From assembly GCA_958298945.1 (NCBI GenBank), contig OY282607.1, positions 73,524,868 to 73,588,867 on the forward strand: a DNA stretch of 64,000 nt, read 5' to 3'. The notes under the pieces are model-generated. The model ran no database searches, was not told the DNA's origin, and saw nothing but the letters and a program-made list of their open reading frames with translations. Source of the stretch: Atherix ibis (Eukaryota > Arthropoda > Insecta > Diptera > Athericidae). Shown piece by piece: positions 47,500 to 60,240 of the stretch. Every line of letters begins with the position of its first letter. Positions within the stretch are counted from its first letter, which is position 1. The translations under genes and the position numbers were made by a program.

Positions 47500-50400
47500 T
47501 ACAGATTATTAATTTAAGAAAAAATAAATCATTTATTCTTTATTAAACTTTCTATTTGACAATGTTTGTTAATATATTTATTAAAAGATTAAAAGTTAAT
47601 ACATTTACTTTTTGTTGAGGTAAATTTTATTTCAAAAATATAAACAAAAATGTTTTATCATACAGAATAATACGATTACAATTTAGAATAACATATATAG
47701 AATAACGTGATTAAAATTTACAATATAGCCAAAAGCTTATGTGTGTTCTGAAAAACAATTAAAAGTAGTGCTGTACAAAATTTCGCATGTAATTGAAAAA
47801 TTATGAACATAAAATATCAATAATTTTAGGTAAAGAAGATTTTCTTATAAGTAAATTTCATCTAATGCATAATATATACAAATTATAATTCCTTAAAAAT
47901 AATATTAAAGGTACTTTTTATTAAAAATTTCAGATGAATCTAAAAATTTGCAAATACTTATAGCATAAATTAATGTTTATAAAAAAATTGCAGAATTTGG
48001 TATTTGTTTTTATAGTATTATGTTAAACTTTACTAATTTGGTGGGTGTATGCAAAGTTGCATATGTGACTTTCGTGGAAACTTTTTCAACAAAATTTTAT
48101 TCGCAGTTTTTTTTCAATATAATTCTTTTATTCTTTTTATACTTTTCAGCAAATTTGTTAATAAATTGCTGAATTAGTCTACTATTGTTTTAGAAATTTA
48201 TTTTAAGTACTTAAATATTTCATTAATAGTATCTTAGCTAATTATCACTACCAAAATTCGCAGGAAAATTTTACATGCTTTAACAAATGGCTTGTGCCAT
48301 GTGTGAATAAAATTTATGTTTGTCTAGACAGTGCTAAAACTTTGACAATATTAAATAAAGCCAACTACGAAACATTTGTAATTTAATTATTTTTTACCAA
48401 AATATGGTATATGTATAAAATTTTATAAAATTTACTGAAATAAATATAAATACGATTGATACTTTATTCCACAGCGTTCAGTAAAGAATAGATTGTTCAA
48501 CAAAACTATATAATAATATTGTTAATATATTTATATTAAAAACTATACTTTTAATAATTGAATACAGATTATTATTGCTTTATAAATATATGAATACCAA
48601 TTTGGATTATTATTAGCTAATAATCAAATCAATTCAGATTAAATTTAAACATACTGAAAAATGTTAAATAGGACATTTTGTAATGGATTTCATTAAATCA
48701 AAAATTAATTTAATATTTTTCTCTCTTGCAATCAACAAAAATTTATTTGGATAAAAGTTATGCAAAAAATAATTTTACATGCATAATTATTATAGCAAAA
48801 GTAATATTTATACAATGAAAATTGTGGAATAAATAATTTGGTTAAATTCTATGATTTTGAATTTAAAAATATTTTATGAGGATATTATAGGAATGTTAAA
48901 TTGAAAATTTTCTAACAACTTAAAACAAAGTATACGAATCTTCATATATAAGAAACATTATATAAAAACAGTAAATATTACTTCTAAGAGATGAAGTCTT
49001 ATTTGAGATTACTAATAAATTTATAAAATAACTATAGTAAACCTGAACCTTGATTGAAATTAATACAAGAGTGAAAGTATTTCATTTATTTATAAGACTG
49101 CTTTATGCTTTTATTTTATTATTTGATTATGAACCTTCATATTTTTGTTAACTATATATTAATTTTACTTCTTTTATGAAGATATGATATTATTTATAGA
49201 CAGATAAAAATTTCCGATAGCTATTATTATTGCTTAATAGTTATAGAGATGATTTATTAGCTTGTTAAATATTTTCTTTCAAAAAATGTCTAAGGAGTAC
49301 TATTTTAGAATTTTTATAGAAAAACTAATTTTATACAATATATTTTATTCAATTTACCTTTTTTTTAAAGAATTTTTTTATAAATAGATATGATATTTAT
49401 TTATGAAAGTAAAATTTCTCTTTAAGTTTACTCAATAGTTCAGACATTAAAAAATAATCAAATTTACTAGACTGTTAAAATGACTGTTTCAAGAGTATTT
49501 ATAAAGTTTTCTTTCAAAAACTTATATCAACAGAAACTGTTGTTAAATTACATCGAATACAAATAATAACGAAGTTTATTTTTCACTTCATAAACAAAAA
49601 TCAATTCGTATAAAACTCACAATAATAAAATTGAAATGAAAATAAAAAATATATCGATCAAAACATATATATGTGTCGGTAAATTTCTATTAAGTTGAGT
49701 TATTTCCAATGGAAATTATGAAAAGTTTATTCCAAAAATGTATAAAACTCCTACGAAAACTTAACACGTCCAATTCTATTTTAATGTAATAGAAATAAAC
49801 ATACTCAATGCAATAGTAGTGTATCTATGAAAATCTACATACTCAATGCGATAGAAGTGTATCTATGAAAATTCCTGGTCTAAAAACTTAATTCAAAATA
49901 AACTTTATCACATAAAATATAATTTACGCTTTATTTACGGGAGTATAAATGTTTTTGTCCTAATTTGGAATTAGTTAAATTTTTTATTGGTAATTTAATT
50001 TATACACACTTTTATATGTTACTCTTCTATTTCTCCTATGATAAAATCCCAGTCTCTCCATTAATCTCCAATCCCTGCTACCTATCCAAATTGGGAACCA
50101 TATTTGGGAGCGAAGTTGAATATTTCTATATCTTTATGCAAATTTAAAAATAAACTTTTGCTAATACTATTGATCTAACTCTGCTTTTCACAGATGCTAC
50201 TACCATTGATATCCCAGATAATTTCACTAATCTTATTTTTACCGATATTAACATTTGTTTGTTAATGAATTGATAGACTTTCTGAAGAGACTGTTCGTCT
50301 TCCAGTTCACATAACTACACCCAATTAAAATTAATTTCTTTACTATTCTGTAGATAAATATTGATATTTAGTATATTTTACCTTACATTGACAGTTAATC

Positions 50401-52820
50401 TCCAGGCAAATCTAATCAATTACCGTTCCTAAAATCTTTCATATCCCATATGTAAATCCTGTGGCGTCTATCAAATTGTTATTTATACACTTTCGGACTG
50501 CTAAACCACCTACAGTTTATTTTCAAATAGGATTTCACCTCTTGTAGAGTTTCTCAATCCTCTTACTTCCGTTTACAGTCATCTATTTCATCTATTTAAG
50601 ATATATAATCTTTTTTATGCAATCTAACCTAAATTTCTGCTTTCATCATGTATTTTTAGAATACGATGATTCTCAAATAAAAATCTGGCTACTTCCATAT
50701 AATTTTTTTTGTAATTTTTACATTTTTATCAATTTTGTGCAATGTAATTTCAAAAAAAATTATTACTTAAACAATAATTAATTATTTATTAATATTACTA
50801 GAATAAAGATTTTTTTGGAAGTTTAATCATATAAACTATTCAAAGATACTAGCAATCTATAATTAATATAAATTTATACCCTTTATTACCAATTTTTGAA
50901 TACTTCTATAATTTATTTTTTAGATGTTACAAAAAAAAAAACCTGGGAATAATTTATTTTTAGTTTTAATTTATTTATTATTTTTAAAGAATCATTAATA
51001 AAAAATTTCCATTTTCTCCTTTGTAATACTTAAATACTATTAACTATAATTAATTTATGGCAGAAATATAGTTTTAAATTTTTGCTCAGAAAATAACTTT
51101 CATCCTTACAAGATAGCATTCTAAAAAAGATAACCTATTTTTCCAAAAAAGAAAATAATTTTTCACTATCAAAACATTACTAAACAAAGAAAAAAGTTAT
51201 TCATGAAAACAATTCTAATTACGTTAATACTATAATAAAGTCAAATTCTAGTTAAAATGTCCCTCTTAAATATGTTGTTTTTAATGATATTAAGTAATCG
51301 ACGATACGGTAATTTATCTTACTGTCAAATAAAAATAGAGGTGGAAATGAACTTTTGTTAAAATAATAGTCACGCTATGTAAAATGAACATTATTCCAAA
51401 ATGACTTTTTAGTTGAAAAAGATGAATTGTACAGCGGAAGTGTTCAATGTTTGTTTTATCTATATCTGTATGATACTAAATTAATCATTGCCTACTCTTT
51501 ACTATAATATATTACAATATAAAAATGAAATCTCTATGGTATTGCCTGAATATTTTGCAAGTCAGGAAATATATCAAACCTATTATAAATTATTCAAATA
51601 AACATTAAAACCTGTAATAACTACGTATGGTTTAAATTTAACATAATCTCAGATGTATAATTTAAATATATAATTATGAATATAAAACTATTTATTTTAT
51701 TTCAATGAAATATATTATTTCAATAGACTCATATAATTTTTATTAAATTGAGGTAATAACGTATTAATTATTTTTCGCATGTATTTTTATTTAATTTAAA
51801 AATATTTCTTCTCCAAGTTCAAACTTTTCTCAGAAGAATATTATAAAAATAATGCATTTATTACTACAAGAATTATAAATTCTCTACCAACTGAACCTTG
51901 AATAGTTATTATATTTATATAAAGCTATATTAAAGCCGATAAGTTAGTTTTGTAGAATAAATTAAACTAAAATTTAAACCATAAATTGACCGATGAAAAT
52001 AAAATGCTCCGGAAAAACTTCTATTTCCCTGTGGTAGATGTACTATATTTATTTTTAAGTATCATAAAAGTACTATAGAAAAACTTTTACTCAGTTAAAT
52101 AGAAAATAAATCTATATAACTGAATTTAAAATAAAAGTATTTATGCAATCAAAACTAAAAAGCAATTTAAACTTATGCGATTGAAAAATTACAAGGAATT
52201 TTTCTTTATAAATACATACTATATTTGTTTGAATAATAAAAATATCCTTTTAGTATATAAAATTACGTTTTTAGTGTATACAGGCATATTTAAAAACTAT
52301 AACTAAAATTTCCTGTAGGTATAACTATTTGAAAATAGGATAAACTATTTGGATGTGCCATATAGTCCTGCAGACTCACAAAATTTCAGACGTATAGTTA
52401 AGTAATCTGAAAATGTTTTTGCCATCCTAAAATAATTTGTCTAGTTTGTTGCAACCAAAATACTAGCCGTTATAAATTAAGTGCGCTTTTCAGCAGGTTC
52501 TATTGATATTAATTTTATTAGATCATGATCTGAATTAATAATCTTTAATGTAATTAAGTAAAATTAGTTTTTAATTATTATTTGCATAAATTTTAATATA
52601 ATTTTGGAAGATGTTCCTTAATACCTTTTTTCGTCACAAAAATATTACTCCAACCAAATTTATTTCGAAAAATATTTGCCAAGATAGAAAAAAAATCTAC
52701 TTTAGTAATATATTCAAAGTTTTAACACAAATAATATATACAAAATTTCGATTTGTATTTTAATATGTAAAACATTTATAATACATATAAAAATTAAACA
52801 CTTTAAATATTCTTCACATT
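47500..52820. other. Long AT-rich stretch upstream and downstream of no visible gene
   Basis: Contains the 38-bp tandem duplication. The C- and T-richer block 49980-50640 has short frames (LFTDATTIDIPDNFTNLIF-like near 50200) that I cannot assign. Confidence 0.5.
49799..49873. repeat. Tandem duplication, period 38
   Basis: ACATACTCAATGC(A/G)ATAG(T/A)AGTGTATCTATGAAAAT, twice head to tail with two mismatches. Confidence 0.92.
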
Positions 52821-52826
52821 TTATAT

Positions 52827-52832
52827 TTTATT
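52827..52832 (-). terminator. Poly(A) signal of the peritrophin-like gene
   Basis: AATAAA on the minus strand about 24 nt past the TAA stop. In such AT-rich DNA the hexamer is common by chance, but its position directly after the stop fits a compact insect gene. Confidence 0.55.
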
Positions 52833-52855
52833 GAATTGTTCATAAAAATTGTTAA

Positions 52856-53193
52856 TTAACTCTTTTGACATGGTGTACATTTAACAATATCAGGATAGTC
52901 ACAAACTTTCGTCTTTGGATTATAGACCAAATCACCTGGGCAATTTCTAGAAAATAAACGAAAAATAATAAGAGAAATTTATTTAGAAATTTCACAATTA
53001 TAACAAACTTCATTATTCCGGTCCCATATGAGCACATAATGTAGGAAGAGCAATCCCATGGTACTGCAAGAATAACCAAATCTCCCTCCTGTCCAGGCAC
53101 TTGAGGACATTTAGGCTCCTCACCACATGGCTCAGCAGATACAGCTACTAAAAACACAACCAAAATAGCGGATACAATCATTTTGCGAACCAT
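52856..53193 (-). CDS. Secreted single-domain peritrophin-A (CBM14) chitin-binding protein, two exons
   Basis: Predicted 91-residue secreted chitin-binding protein. Exon 1 is 53193-53009 and exon 2 is 52946-52856. The 62-nt intron (53008-52947) starts GT, ends TTTTCTAG and is in phase 2. Translation starts at the ATG 53193-53191. Residues 1-20 form a hydrophobic signal peptide ending AVSA. Cysteines at 29, 48, 54, 64, 77 and 85 are spaced x18, x5, x9, x12 and x7, which fits the peritrophin-A pattern; two extra cysteines lie at 23 and 88. Exon 2 supplies the typical CPGDLVYNPKTKVCDYP stretch. Family members bind chitin in peritrophic matrix, cuticle or tracheal lining; tissue cannot be read here. 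Reading through the intron gives a false 113-residue frame that loses the last cysteines. It stands alone, with no neighbouring gene. Splicing is inferred from signals and domain restoration, not from transcripts. Confidence 0.88.
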
Positions 53194-53206
53194 TTTGATT
53201 TTTATG

Positions 53207-53240
53207 TGACTTATTTAATATAAGCTGACTACTTTAAATA
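53207..53240 (-). promoter_or_regulatory. Probable TATA-type core promoter of the peritrophin-like gene
   Basis: TATTTAAA on the minus strand at 53240-53233, followed about 33 bases later by TCACAT (53209-53204 region), a fair match to an insect initiator. This would give a 5' leader of only about 14 nt before the ATG. Inference from motif spacing; no transcript data. Confidence 0.4.
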
Positions 53241-53259
53241 GCGAAGAATTTTTTCAAAG

Positions 53260-54224
53260 TAACTGAATGAATTTACCTATTACAAAATGCTCTTTATATA
53301 TGATAGTTCAGTGACAATATCTGATTTCTACCTTATCTTATCTGCCCTTCACCTGATATTGCAAACAATTTAATTCATTTAATTTATCCGGAAATATCTT
53401 GAGCACCATTTGCTATCAAATAAGATTTTGTTTTAATTTTTAATTAAAATGTTGTCTTAGTATCATTATTATAAATATAGACAACGATAATACTATATAT
53501 CAGGCATTGCGAATGGTATCGCATATTATAAATTTGTATATATGTATGTACTACTTTCGACTTTTGATATTGAATTTATAAAATCGAAAATGATTACTAA
53601 CTTCTTAGTATATGTGTAGGTAGGAAAAATACCAATTTCTTATTGTAATAATAGGTATATTTAGTAATAATTCAAATAACCAAATGAGGAGTGTCTGGTA
53701 AAATGGACTTAGATACTTTAGTTACTATCTATAATGATTGATGCCTCCATTGATATATAAGTTAATATTTCTTTTCTACAAAAAACGAAAAAATTTTCAT
53801 AATGATTAACTCAATATTTGAATGTTTACATATAATTTATTGATTAAGTTTTCATACATAAAAAATCTGAAGTGTTCAAATTTATTTAGACTTTTGATGA
53901 CTTGTAAATATATTGTATTATATATATAAGATAATAAGAATATATGATTAAATTCATTGTATGAGTATTAATCTATTATGATTTATTATATCAATATTAT
54001 TAAGTACTGCATATCAGAGGCTTATGACAATTCATGGCAATTGAAAATATTCAGAATGATCATATGCTTTGAATTAAATCTGCGTAAAAAAATCTACTTA
54101 TTCTATGGTTCTAATTTTGCATATAATTATTAACAATTTTAATTATCTCTATCTGCCAGATCCCACATTTTTAAAAATCTCACAATAAGGTATTACATTC
54201 GAAAGAATATATGCATTATTTTTC
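53260..54224. other. AT-rich DNA upstream of the peritrophin-like gene
   Basis: Would hold any distal enhancer of that gene; no specific site identified. Confidence 0.5.
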
Positions 54225-54500
54225 TTGAAAGAATCGAAAACGACCCAGATTTCTTTATTTGTATAACAAAACGTCAAAGTGATCACTAGTGGATCATGAA
54301 CTTTTGATTATGATCCAGAAACAAAACGATCGAAGAAAGTTCGAATGAGCAAACCGAAAGTAAAGTCCATCCCATTTGTTTTCTGACATTAGGAGACCGA
54401 TCAAAAAGGATTTGTGCTTTTAGGACATTTCGTTAACTAAATTTTTTATAAGAAAGTCTTGAAAGTCTCAAAAAATAGGAAATTGCCATATTCATTACTG
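54225..54500 (+). pseudogene. Ancient mariner relic (RSDIA family), central piece
   Basis: Plus strand: ENDPDFF (54239), then after a damaged first-aspartate zone YDPETKRSKKVRMSKPKVKS (54310-54370), LLGHFVN (GQTVN-type) and FYKKVLK (about 54450). FYKKVLK also occurs in the 1072 relic. Stops at three or more places. Immediately followed by the unrelated relic at 54677. Confidence 0.5.
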
Positions 54501-54676
54501 ATGAAAAAGAATTGTCACTTTACTTTTTTACCACAGATAATATATCAAAGGGCACCACAGAAAGCATCAATAAGAGTGATATGATTTCTAAGTGACGTTT
54601 CGGCCATTTGTAATATGTCATGATCTGTCAATTTTTTTTCATTGTATTCAGTAATGTTTAAAATTTCATTATAAAG

Positions 54677-55485
54677 AGATATACGCAAGAACAACGTTTA
54701 AAAATTATTCAATTTTATTATCAAAATAATCGTTCTCCAATTTCAGAAAATCATCTTCTCCGATGAGGCTCTCTTTCATCTGAGTAGTGCGCTAAATAAA
54801 CAAAACTGTCGATTCTGGTGCGAAGAAAATTTACAAATTATTCATGAACACCCATTACATTCACCTAAATTGACAGTTTGGTGTGGTTTTTGGTCTGGTG
54901 GAATCATCGGTCTGTACTTCTTTCGAAATGAAGCTGGTAACACCGTTACTGTCAATGGAGAGCGGTAAAGATCGATGATAACCAACTTTTTATGGCCGAA
55001 ATTGGAAGACGTTGATCTTGACAACATCTGGTTCTAACAAGACGGGGCTACGTGCCACACAGTACATGCAACAACCGAATTATTGCAAGAAAAGTTTAGA
55101 GATTCGATTATTTCAAGAAATTGTGACATTGAATGGCCTCCAAGAAGTTGTGATTTAACACCATTATATTATTTCTTGTAAGGTTATTTGAAGTCATTGG
55201 TCATTAGCAATAAACCAGACTCTCTTCAAGCTTTAGAAGTCAATATTGAACGTGCTATTCATGACATACGACTTGATTTAGTGGAAAAAGTGTTCGAAAA
55301 TTTTGTTCATTTAATTCGTTCCTGCAAAAGAAGTCGTAGACGCCATTTGAATGACGTTTTATTTAGAAATTAATTGTATCGATTGTAATTCACTTTAAAT
55401 AAAAAGCATTTGAATTTCCTTAATTAGTAGTCTGTTTTTTTTCTAAAGAAATCATATAACTCCTTTTGGAAAACCCTATATAAAC
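54677..55485 (+). pseudogene. Tc1/mariner-type transposase relic (CDLTPL-YFL type)
   Basis: Begins RYTQEQRLKIIQFYYQNNRS at 54677, the N-terminal helix of this family. A large internal deletion joins it to KIIFSDEALFHLSS (first aspartate). WCGFWSGGIIGLYFFRNEAG, QDGATCHTV (second aspartate, preceded by a stop) and CDLTPLYYFL follow, with the third aspartate changed to Tyr. The last frame, 55188-55373, ends RSRRRHLNDVLFRN. A possible right end reads inward TATAGGGTTTTCCAAAAGG at about 55465-55485; no left partner found. Not functional. Confidence 0.8.
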
Positions 55486-55489
55486 AATT

Positions 55490-57470
55490 TCGTATTTAAT
55501 TTTTTCTTTAGAAAGCCAAATAGTTCCGCTAAGAAATTATGAAAGTATCGTAAACCAAGTATTCTAAAATTTTAGACGATTTAAATTGTTAGAAAATACT
55601 ATTAAGAAATAAGTTAAGATACGTTAAAACAATGCTCGTTTTTAAAAAAAAAGTATCAGGATTGGGATTAGAATAGCGTCAGGATTAGTCGCTATATTGA
55701 AGCACAAACAATTTTCCCATATAATTGATGTTGGAAAACTTTTGATAATTATTTTTCCTCATTCAAAATTAATGTTTTGAAGAGAAAAACATAAAATACA
55801 TTATTTTTTATATGACATTATGACATTTATTCCCATATATTGCACTAACTATTTGAAATAAGTAAAAGTAACATTTTGTAAGCTTTAATGGTTATTCGTC
55901 ATTATAATTTAGACTGAAAGTAACATAATGTATGCATGTTACTCAACATTTTTAGCCATCTGTAAGTTGAAATGTTGGAATTATGTTTTAAAATCTGCTA
56001 CGGCTCCACGTGTGAGGATACTCTCCACTCTTATTTTAAATATGCATAAATCAATTTATGAATAAACGCAATCAGAATTTTTTTTTTGTTTTATATTAAT
56101 CGAAATATTTTATATAATGATTTAACATGGCGAAGTTATATTAAAAGCTTTTACAAAAATACCATTATAATGGAAGGAAGTTAATATTTAAAATAATTAC
56201 AGCTCTTTTTATTATTTTGTTGCACCTAATGATCTTCACCATTCAAATGTACTGTAATAAAAACATTTCACCCGGGCCAAATTACTTTGTAAGAAGGGTT
56301 AAAATTTCTCGTACGCGTGTTCATATTTGTGAAAATGTACAATGCTTTCTATTTCGGCTTATAAAAAAGAATGTAATTACAAATGTATGAAATAAAAGAA
56401 TAAAATCCTAGAGAAATATAAAAATATATTATATTTATATCAATATAATAAATGGTAAAAAATATATAATATTACTAGGCAAATATTTTGTCTATTTTAA
56501 AATGTTTTACAATAAAAATATATTTTATGTTAATTTTATATTGCGTAAAATATAAAAATATGCAGAAACATCAACCAAAAAAAAAGAAAAAAAAGAAAAA
56601 AGAAATCGTAAAATAAAATAGTATATTTTATAAATTTGATTTTTATTATAACAAATGTAGTTTTAGAATTTACAAATGTATAAAAATAAAGAGGAAAAAT
56701 AAAAAATAATATATCAATTTTATTTGTATTATACATGTATGTATATTATAGATGTGCCATAACAATCAATAGAATATTTATTTGATCCCAAAATGATCCT
56801 TTTTCACTATCGAACTAATAACATACTTATTACATATTGGTAGCTTAACCAAACAATAGCATACGTACAGAATATCAAAAATTTGAATTTTCGTTTTCCT
56901 GTTCGTTCCATTCAAAATTTCAATCGAATAAGCATGAAAATGTTCATATTTGGTTAGAAATTCAACAGATTCGTCCACAGACATCAATTTCATTTTAATG
57001 CAAATGCTCCCACATCTCCATTTAATATATGTACATACATATGGGATTGGAATATTGCCTGCCATTTGTGGCAAATACTTTGACGACCCTTAAGAAAGAA
57101 AATTTTTACCATACCATGAGTTCAAATTCCATTTGCTTTTGGGAAAGTAAGCATAAAATCGTTTGTATTTTACTAATGGCATTTTGAAATTTAAACAAAA
57201 ATTTTACATAGTTTAAGATTTTTAGTTTTACATTTAAAAAATTTTATTCATCCATAACATACATTCTTTGATATGTTTTAATGTATAGATTTTTCAAAAA
57301 ATATTTCAAACTCCAAGTAAGAGAAAAATACAAATTGCAATTTTACTAAAAATATTTACAAATTTTCTAAGGGAAATATATAATTTCGAATAAATATTAC
57401 CTATTATTAGAGATGAAAACTTTAAAGTACTTTCACGTGGCAATGTTCCTTTGTGACAACGCTGATTGCC
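55490..57470. other. AT-rich DNA, nothing recognised
   Basis: No supportable feature; poly-A/T tracts and short accidental frames. Confidence 0.6.
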
Positions 57471-57639
57471 TACAGGGAGGGAATTTGTAGGTAAGTCTTT
57501 TATTAAGAGATTATAGTAGATGGCTAGATGGTAATAGATTTTTTTGGATTATGGAATTATAATACATAAGAAATAATAAGGTCACAACGGATTATGGAAT
57601 TACGCACATATAGAAAGGAGCATTGTCAATTTTTTGCGA

Positions 57640-57980
57640 AGGATTCGGGATTGCGATAAATGAATATGAAGGGAATTGAAACGTATTCTTCGCGTTCCAA
57701 TTTCCTTCATATTCAAAAGTCTTATCAATTAAGTATGCGTTAGTCTTTGGTCCATATTTAGTCCAGATTATCGCACTTTTCTGTCTTGCGGATTGGTGCT
57801 GCTATAAAAGGATACAATATGAACAGATTTTGGCTTAGTCACCTTCAATCTCTAATTTTGAAAACAGTTTTGAAGGGGAAAAATGTAATTTTGAAGAATA
57901 TATGATACAATCTAAGATTTCTTTATGAGCGAAAAGGCAGACTGTATCGTCTACTTGGGTTTGCATATCGTAATAGGTGT
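57640..57980 (-). other. Possible LINE reverse transcriptase relic
   Basis: Minus strand reads QVDDTVCLFAHKE near 57940, similar to a decayed YADDTVCLF box, and RKTEKCDNLD near 57780, where a K-[ST]-E motif is expected. The nucleotides near 57620-57660 also resemble 22405-22450. Too short and broken to assign firmly. Confidence 0.25.
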
Positions 57981-58046
57981 TTTACTTTATGTTTATTAAT
58001 CTAAGAAACCCCAGCGGAAATGAAGCGAATATCGGATGATTTAATA

Positions 58047-59318
58047 CGAGGGTCGTTCAATAAGTCCTTAGAAAATCCGAGAAATTGCGCTCGTAGTGTC
58101 GGTAAAGATTTTTTTTTTTGTAAGACAGGAAAGCTGTCAAAATTTCAGCTCGATCCATAGCATAGGTCAATTTCTATCGTCGATTAAAGTTAACGACATT
58201 TATTTGTGCATAACAATGGAAAAAAGCGAGTTTAGGGCTGTCATCAAACATCTCCATTTGAAAAACTTAAGCCCGAAAGAAATGAAAGGCGAGTTGGATG
58301 CAGTTCATGGCACATCTACACCTGTGTTTGCGACGGTTTACAATTGGGTGAATGAATTTAAACGTGGCCGTTCATGAGCATCGTCCAGGACGCCCAGTTG
58401 AGGTGTCTACTCCTGAAATCATCGACAAAATCCACGATCTGATGTTGAACGATCGGCGAATTAAAGTGCGCGAATTAGTTGAGGCCACGGGCATATCCCA
58501 AGGTACAGTCGCTTCAATTTTGCATGAAAAATTGTCTGTGAAAAAAATTTCGGCAAGATGGGTGCCGCGTTTGCTCTCAGAGGACAATAAGCGCAATCGT
58601 GTAGTGGACTCTGAGGCTATGTTGGCACTCTTTCATCGCAATCCTGCCGAATTCCTTCGTCGATATGTCACTGTGGACGTAACCTGGATACACTACTACA
58701 CTCCAGAAACGAAGAGACAGTCATCACAGTGGATTTTCAAGGGTGAACGGGCTCCAAAGAAGGCAAAAACTGTGCCATTGGCCGGCAAGGTGATGGCCAC
58801 GGTCTTTTAGGATTCGCAGGGCATCATTTTTATCGACTACTTGGAAAAAGGAAAAACAATAACAGGAGCGTATTACGCGTCGTTATTACAACGGTTGAGC
58901 GAGGAAATCAAAGAAAAACGCCCCCATCTGAAGAAGAAAAAAATCCTCTTGCATCAGGACAATGCGCGTGTGCACACCTGCGCTGTTTCCATGGCCAAAA
59001 TTGTGGAATTGAGAATGGAATTGTTGCAGCATTCCGCTTATTCAACAGATTTGGCCCCGAGTGACTATTTTCTTTTCCCCAATCTGAAGAAATGGCTTGG
59101 CAGACGACGGTTCACTTCCAACGAGGACGTCATTGCTTAAACGGATGAGTATTTTGCAGAACTTCCGAAATCCTATTTTTTGGACGGGATAAAAATTTTG
59201 GAAAAACGGTTGCAAAAGTGTATAGAGCAAAATGAAATTATGTTGAAAAATAAAAATTTTTTTTTTTAAAAAACAGTTTTTTTTTATCTTTTTCTAAGGA
59301 TTTATTGAACGACACTCG
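58047..59318 (+). mobile_element. Irritans-like mariner, copy B, full length
   Basis: 1272 bp. Left CGAGGGTCGTTCAATAAGTC (58047); right read inward CGAGTGTCGTTCAATAAATC (59318). Clean TA at 58045-58046 and 59319-59320. Nearly identical to copy A apart from small indels in the 5' leader. Confidence 0.95.
58216..59250 (+). pseudogene. Mariner transposase, irritans-like, multiple lesions (copy B)
   Basis: Starts at ATG 58216 (MEKSEFRAVIKHLHLKNL). An 11-nt deletion near 58377, relative to copy A, removes part of the linker and shifts frame. A Trp codon is TAG at 58808-58810 (TVF*DSQG), and a Gln codon is TAA at 59138. The first catalytic block reads VDVTW rather than VDETW. The aspartates themselves remain (VDVTW, HQDNARVHT, APSDYF). 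The C-terminus differs (IEQNE) through a small indel. Lesions are different from copy A, so each copy decayed independently. Confidence 0.9.
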
Positions 59319-60059
59319 TATCTTTTTGGACCTGAAATATAAATTTTAATATCTCATAAACACAATAATTTATAGTTGAGTATATACACGTATATACAAA
59401 CATTTTTTCTGTATCAATAATTTGAAAGTTTTAAATTTTATAATTACAACATTTTTTAAAATAAATTAATTTTTAAATTAATTGTTATCTCTTAAATAAA
59501 ATTCACGGTATAATTGTCATTTTTATATAAATATGCCATCATGTATACAGAAACTGTTATTTAATTAAAATTATTTAATACCTATTCTGTAAATAACTTA
59601 GAGTGAGATTGAAGCAAACTCGAACTTTTTCACACAAAAAAAACGAATTAAACTATTTCATTATAAATTCAGCTTAAAATTCTTTAGCTTTTGACAACGA
59701 ATTAACACAAAATAATTTGAATAAAATATCAAATTGAAAAAATATTGGTACATGATAGTAACAGTACTAATAAAAATTTATCCTCTTAAAAAATATTTTT
59801 TCTATATCTCACTTAAGTGTGGTTGCTTAACAGGGAACTCTCAAATTATAGTTATACCTAGAAATATTGTTAGCAAAATCATTTTAATTTTCCTATCAAA
59901 ACTATTATTCAACATATATACGTATTGTAGAAGTAAAAATAGACTTACTACTTTTTCTTAAATTATTTTGCATTGATATAAAAACCACTAATTTGATTTA
60001 CCAAAATCATTTATATAGATTAGGGAACAACGTATAAAAAATAATATCGGCAAAATGAG

Positions 60060-60240
60060 CGCCTTGGGGTTGTAGTAAATGTTTTCTCTTTTGATGATAT
60101 TTTTCAATGTGCTTTAACTCATTTCCAGGTTGATTCCTGTGATTTAGCGTAGACTTTCTGCTCTATGTATTCTGACAGGACGAAATCGGGACAATTCTTC
60201 CAGCACCTGAGCTTTGTACAGGTATAAATGCAAATCTTTA
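60060..60240 (-). other. Possible Tc1/mariner C-terminal relic
   Basis: Minus strand reads STLKNIIKREHLLQPQGAHF (about 60050-60105) after ITGINLEMS. This is reminiscent of the 'I-P-M…NF-RL-C…G-HL' tail of Tc1/mariner transposases. Weak similarity judged by eye. Confidence 0.2.
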
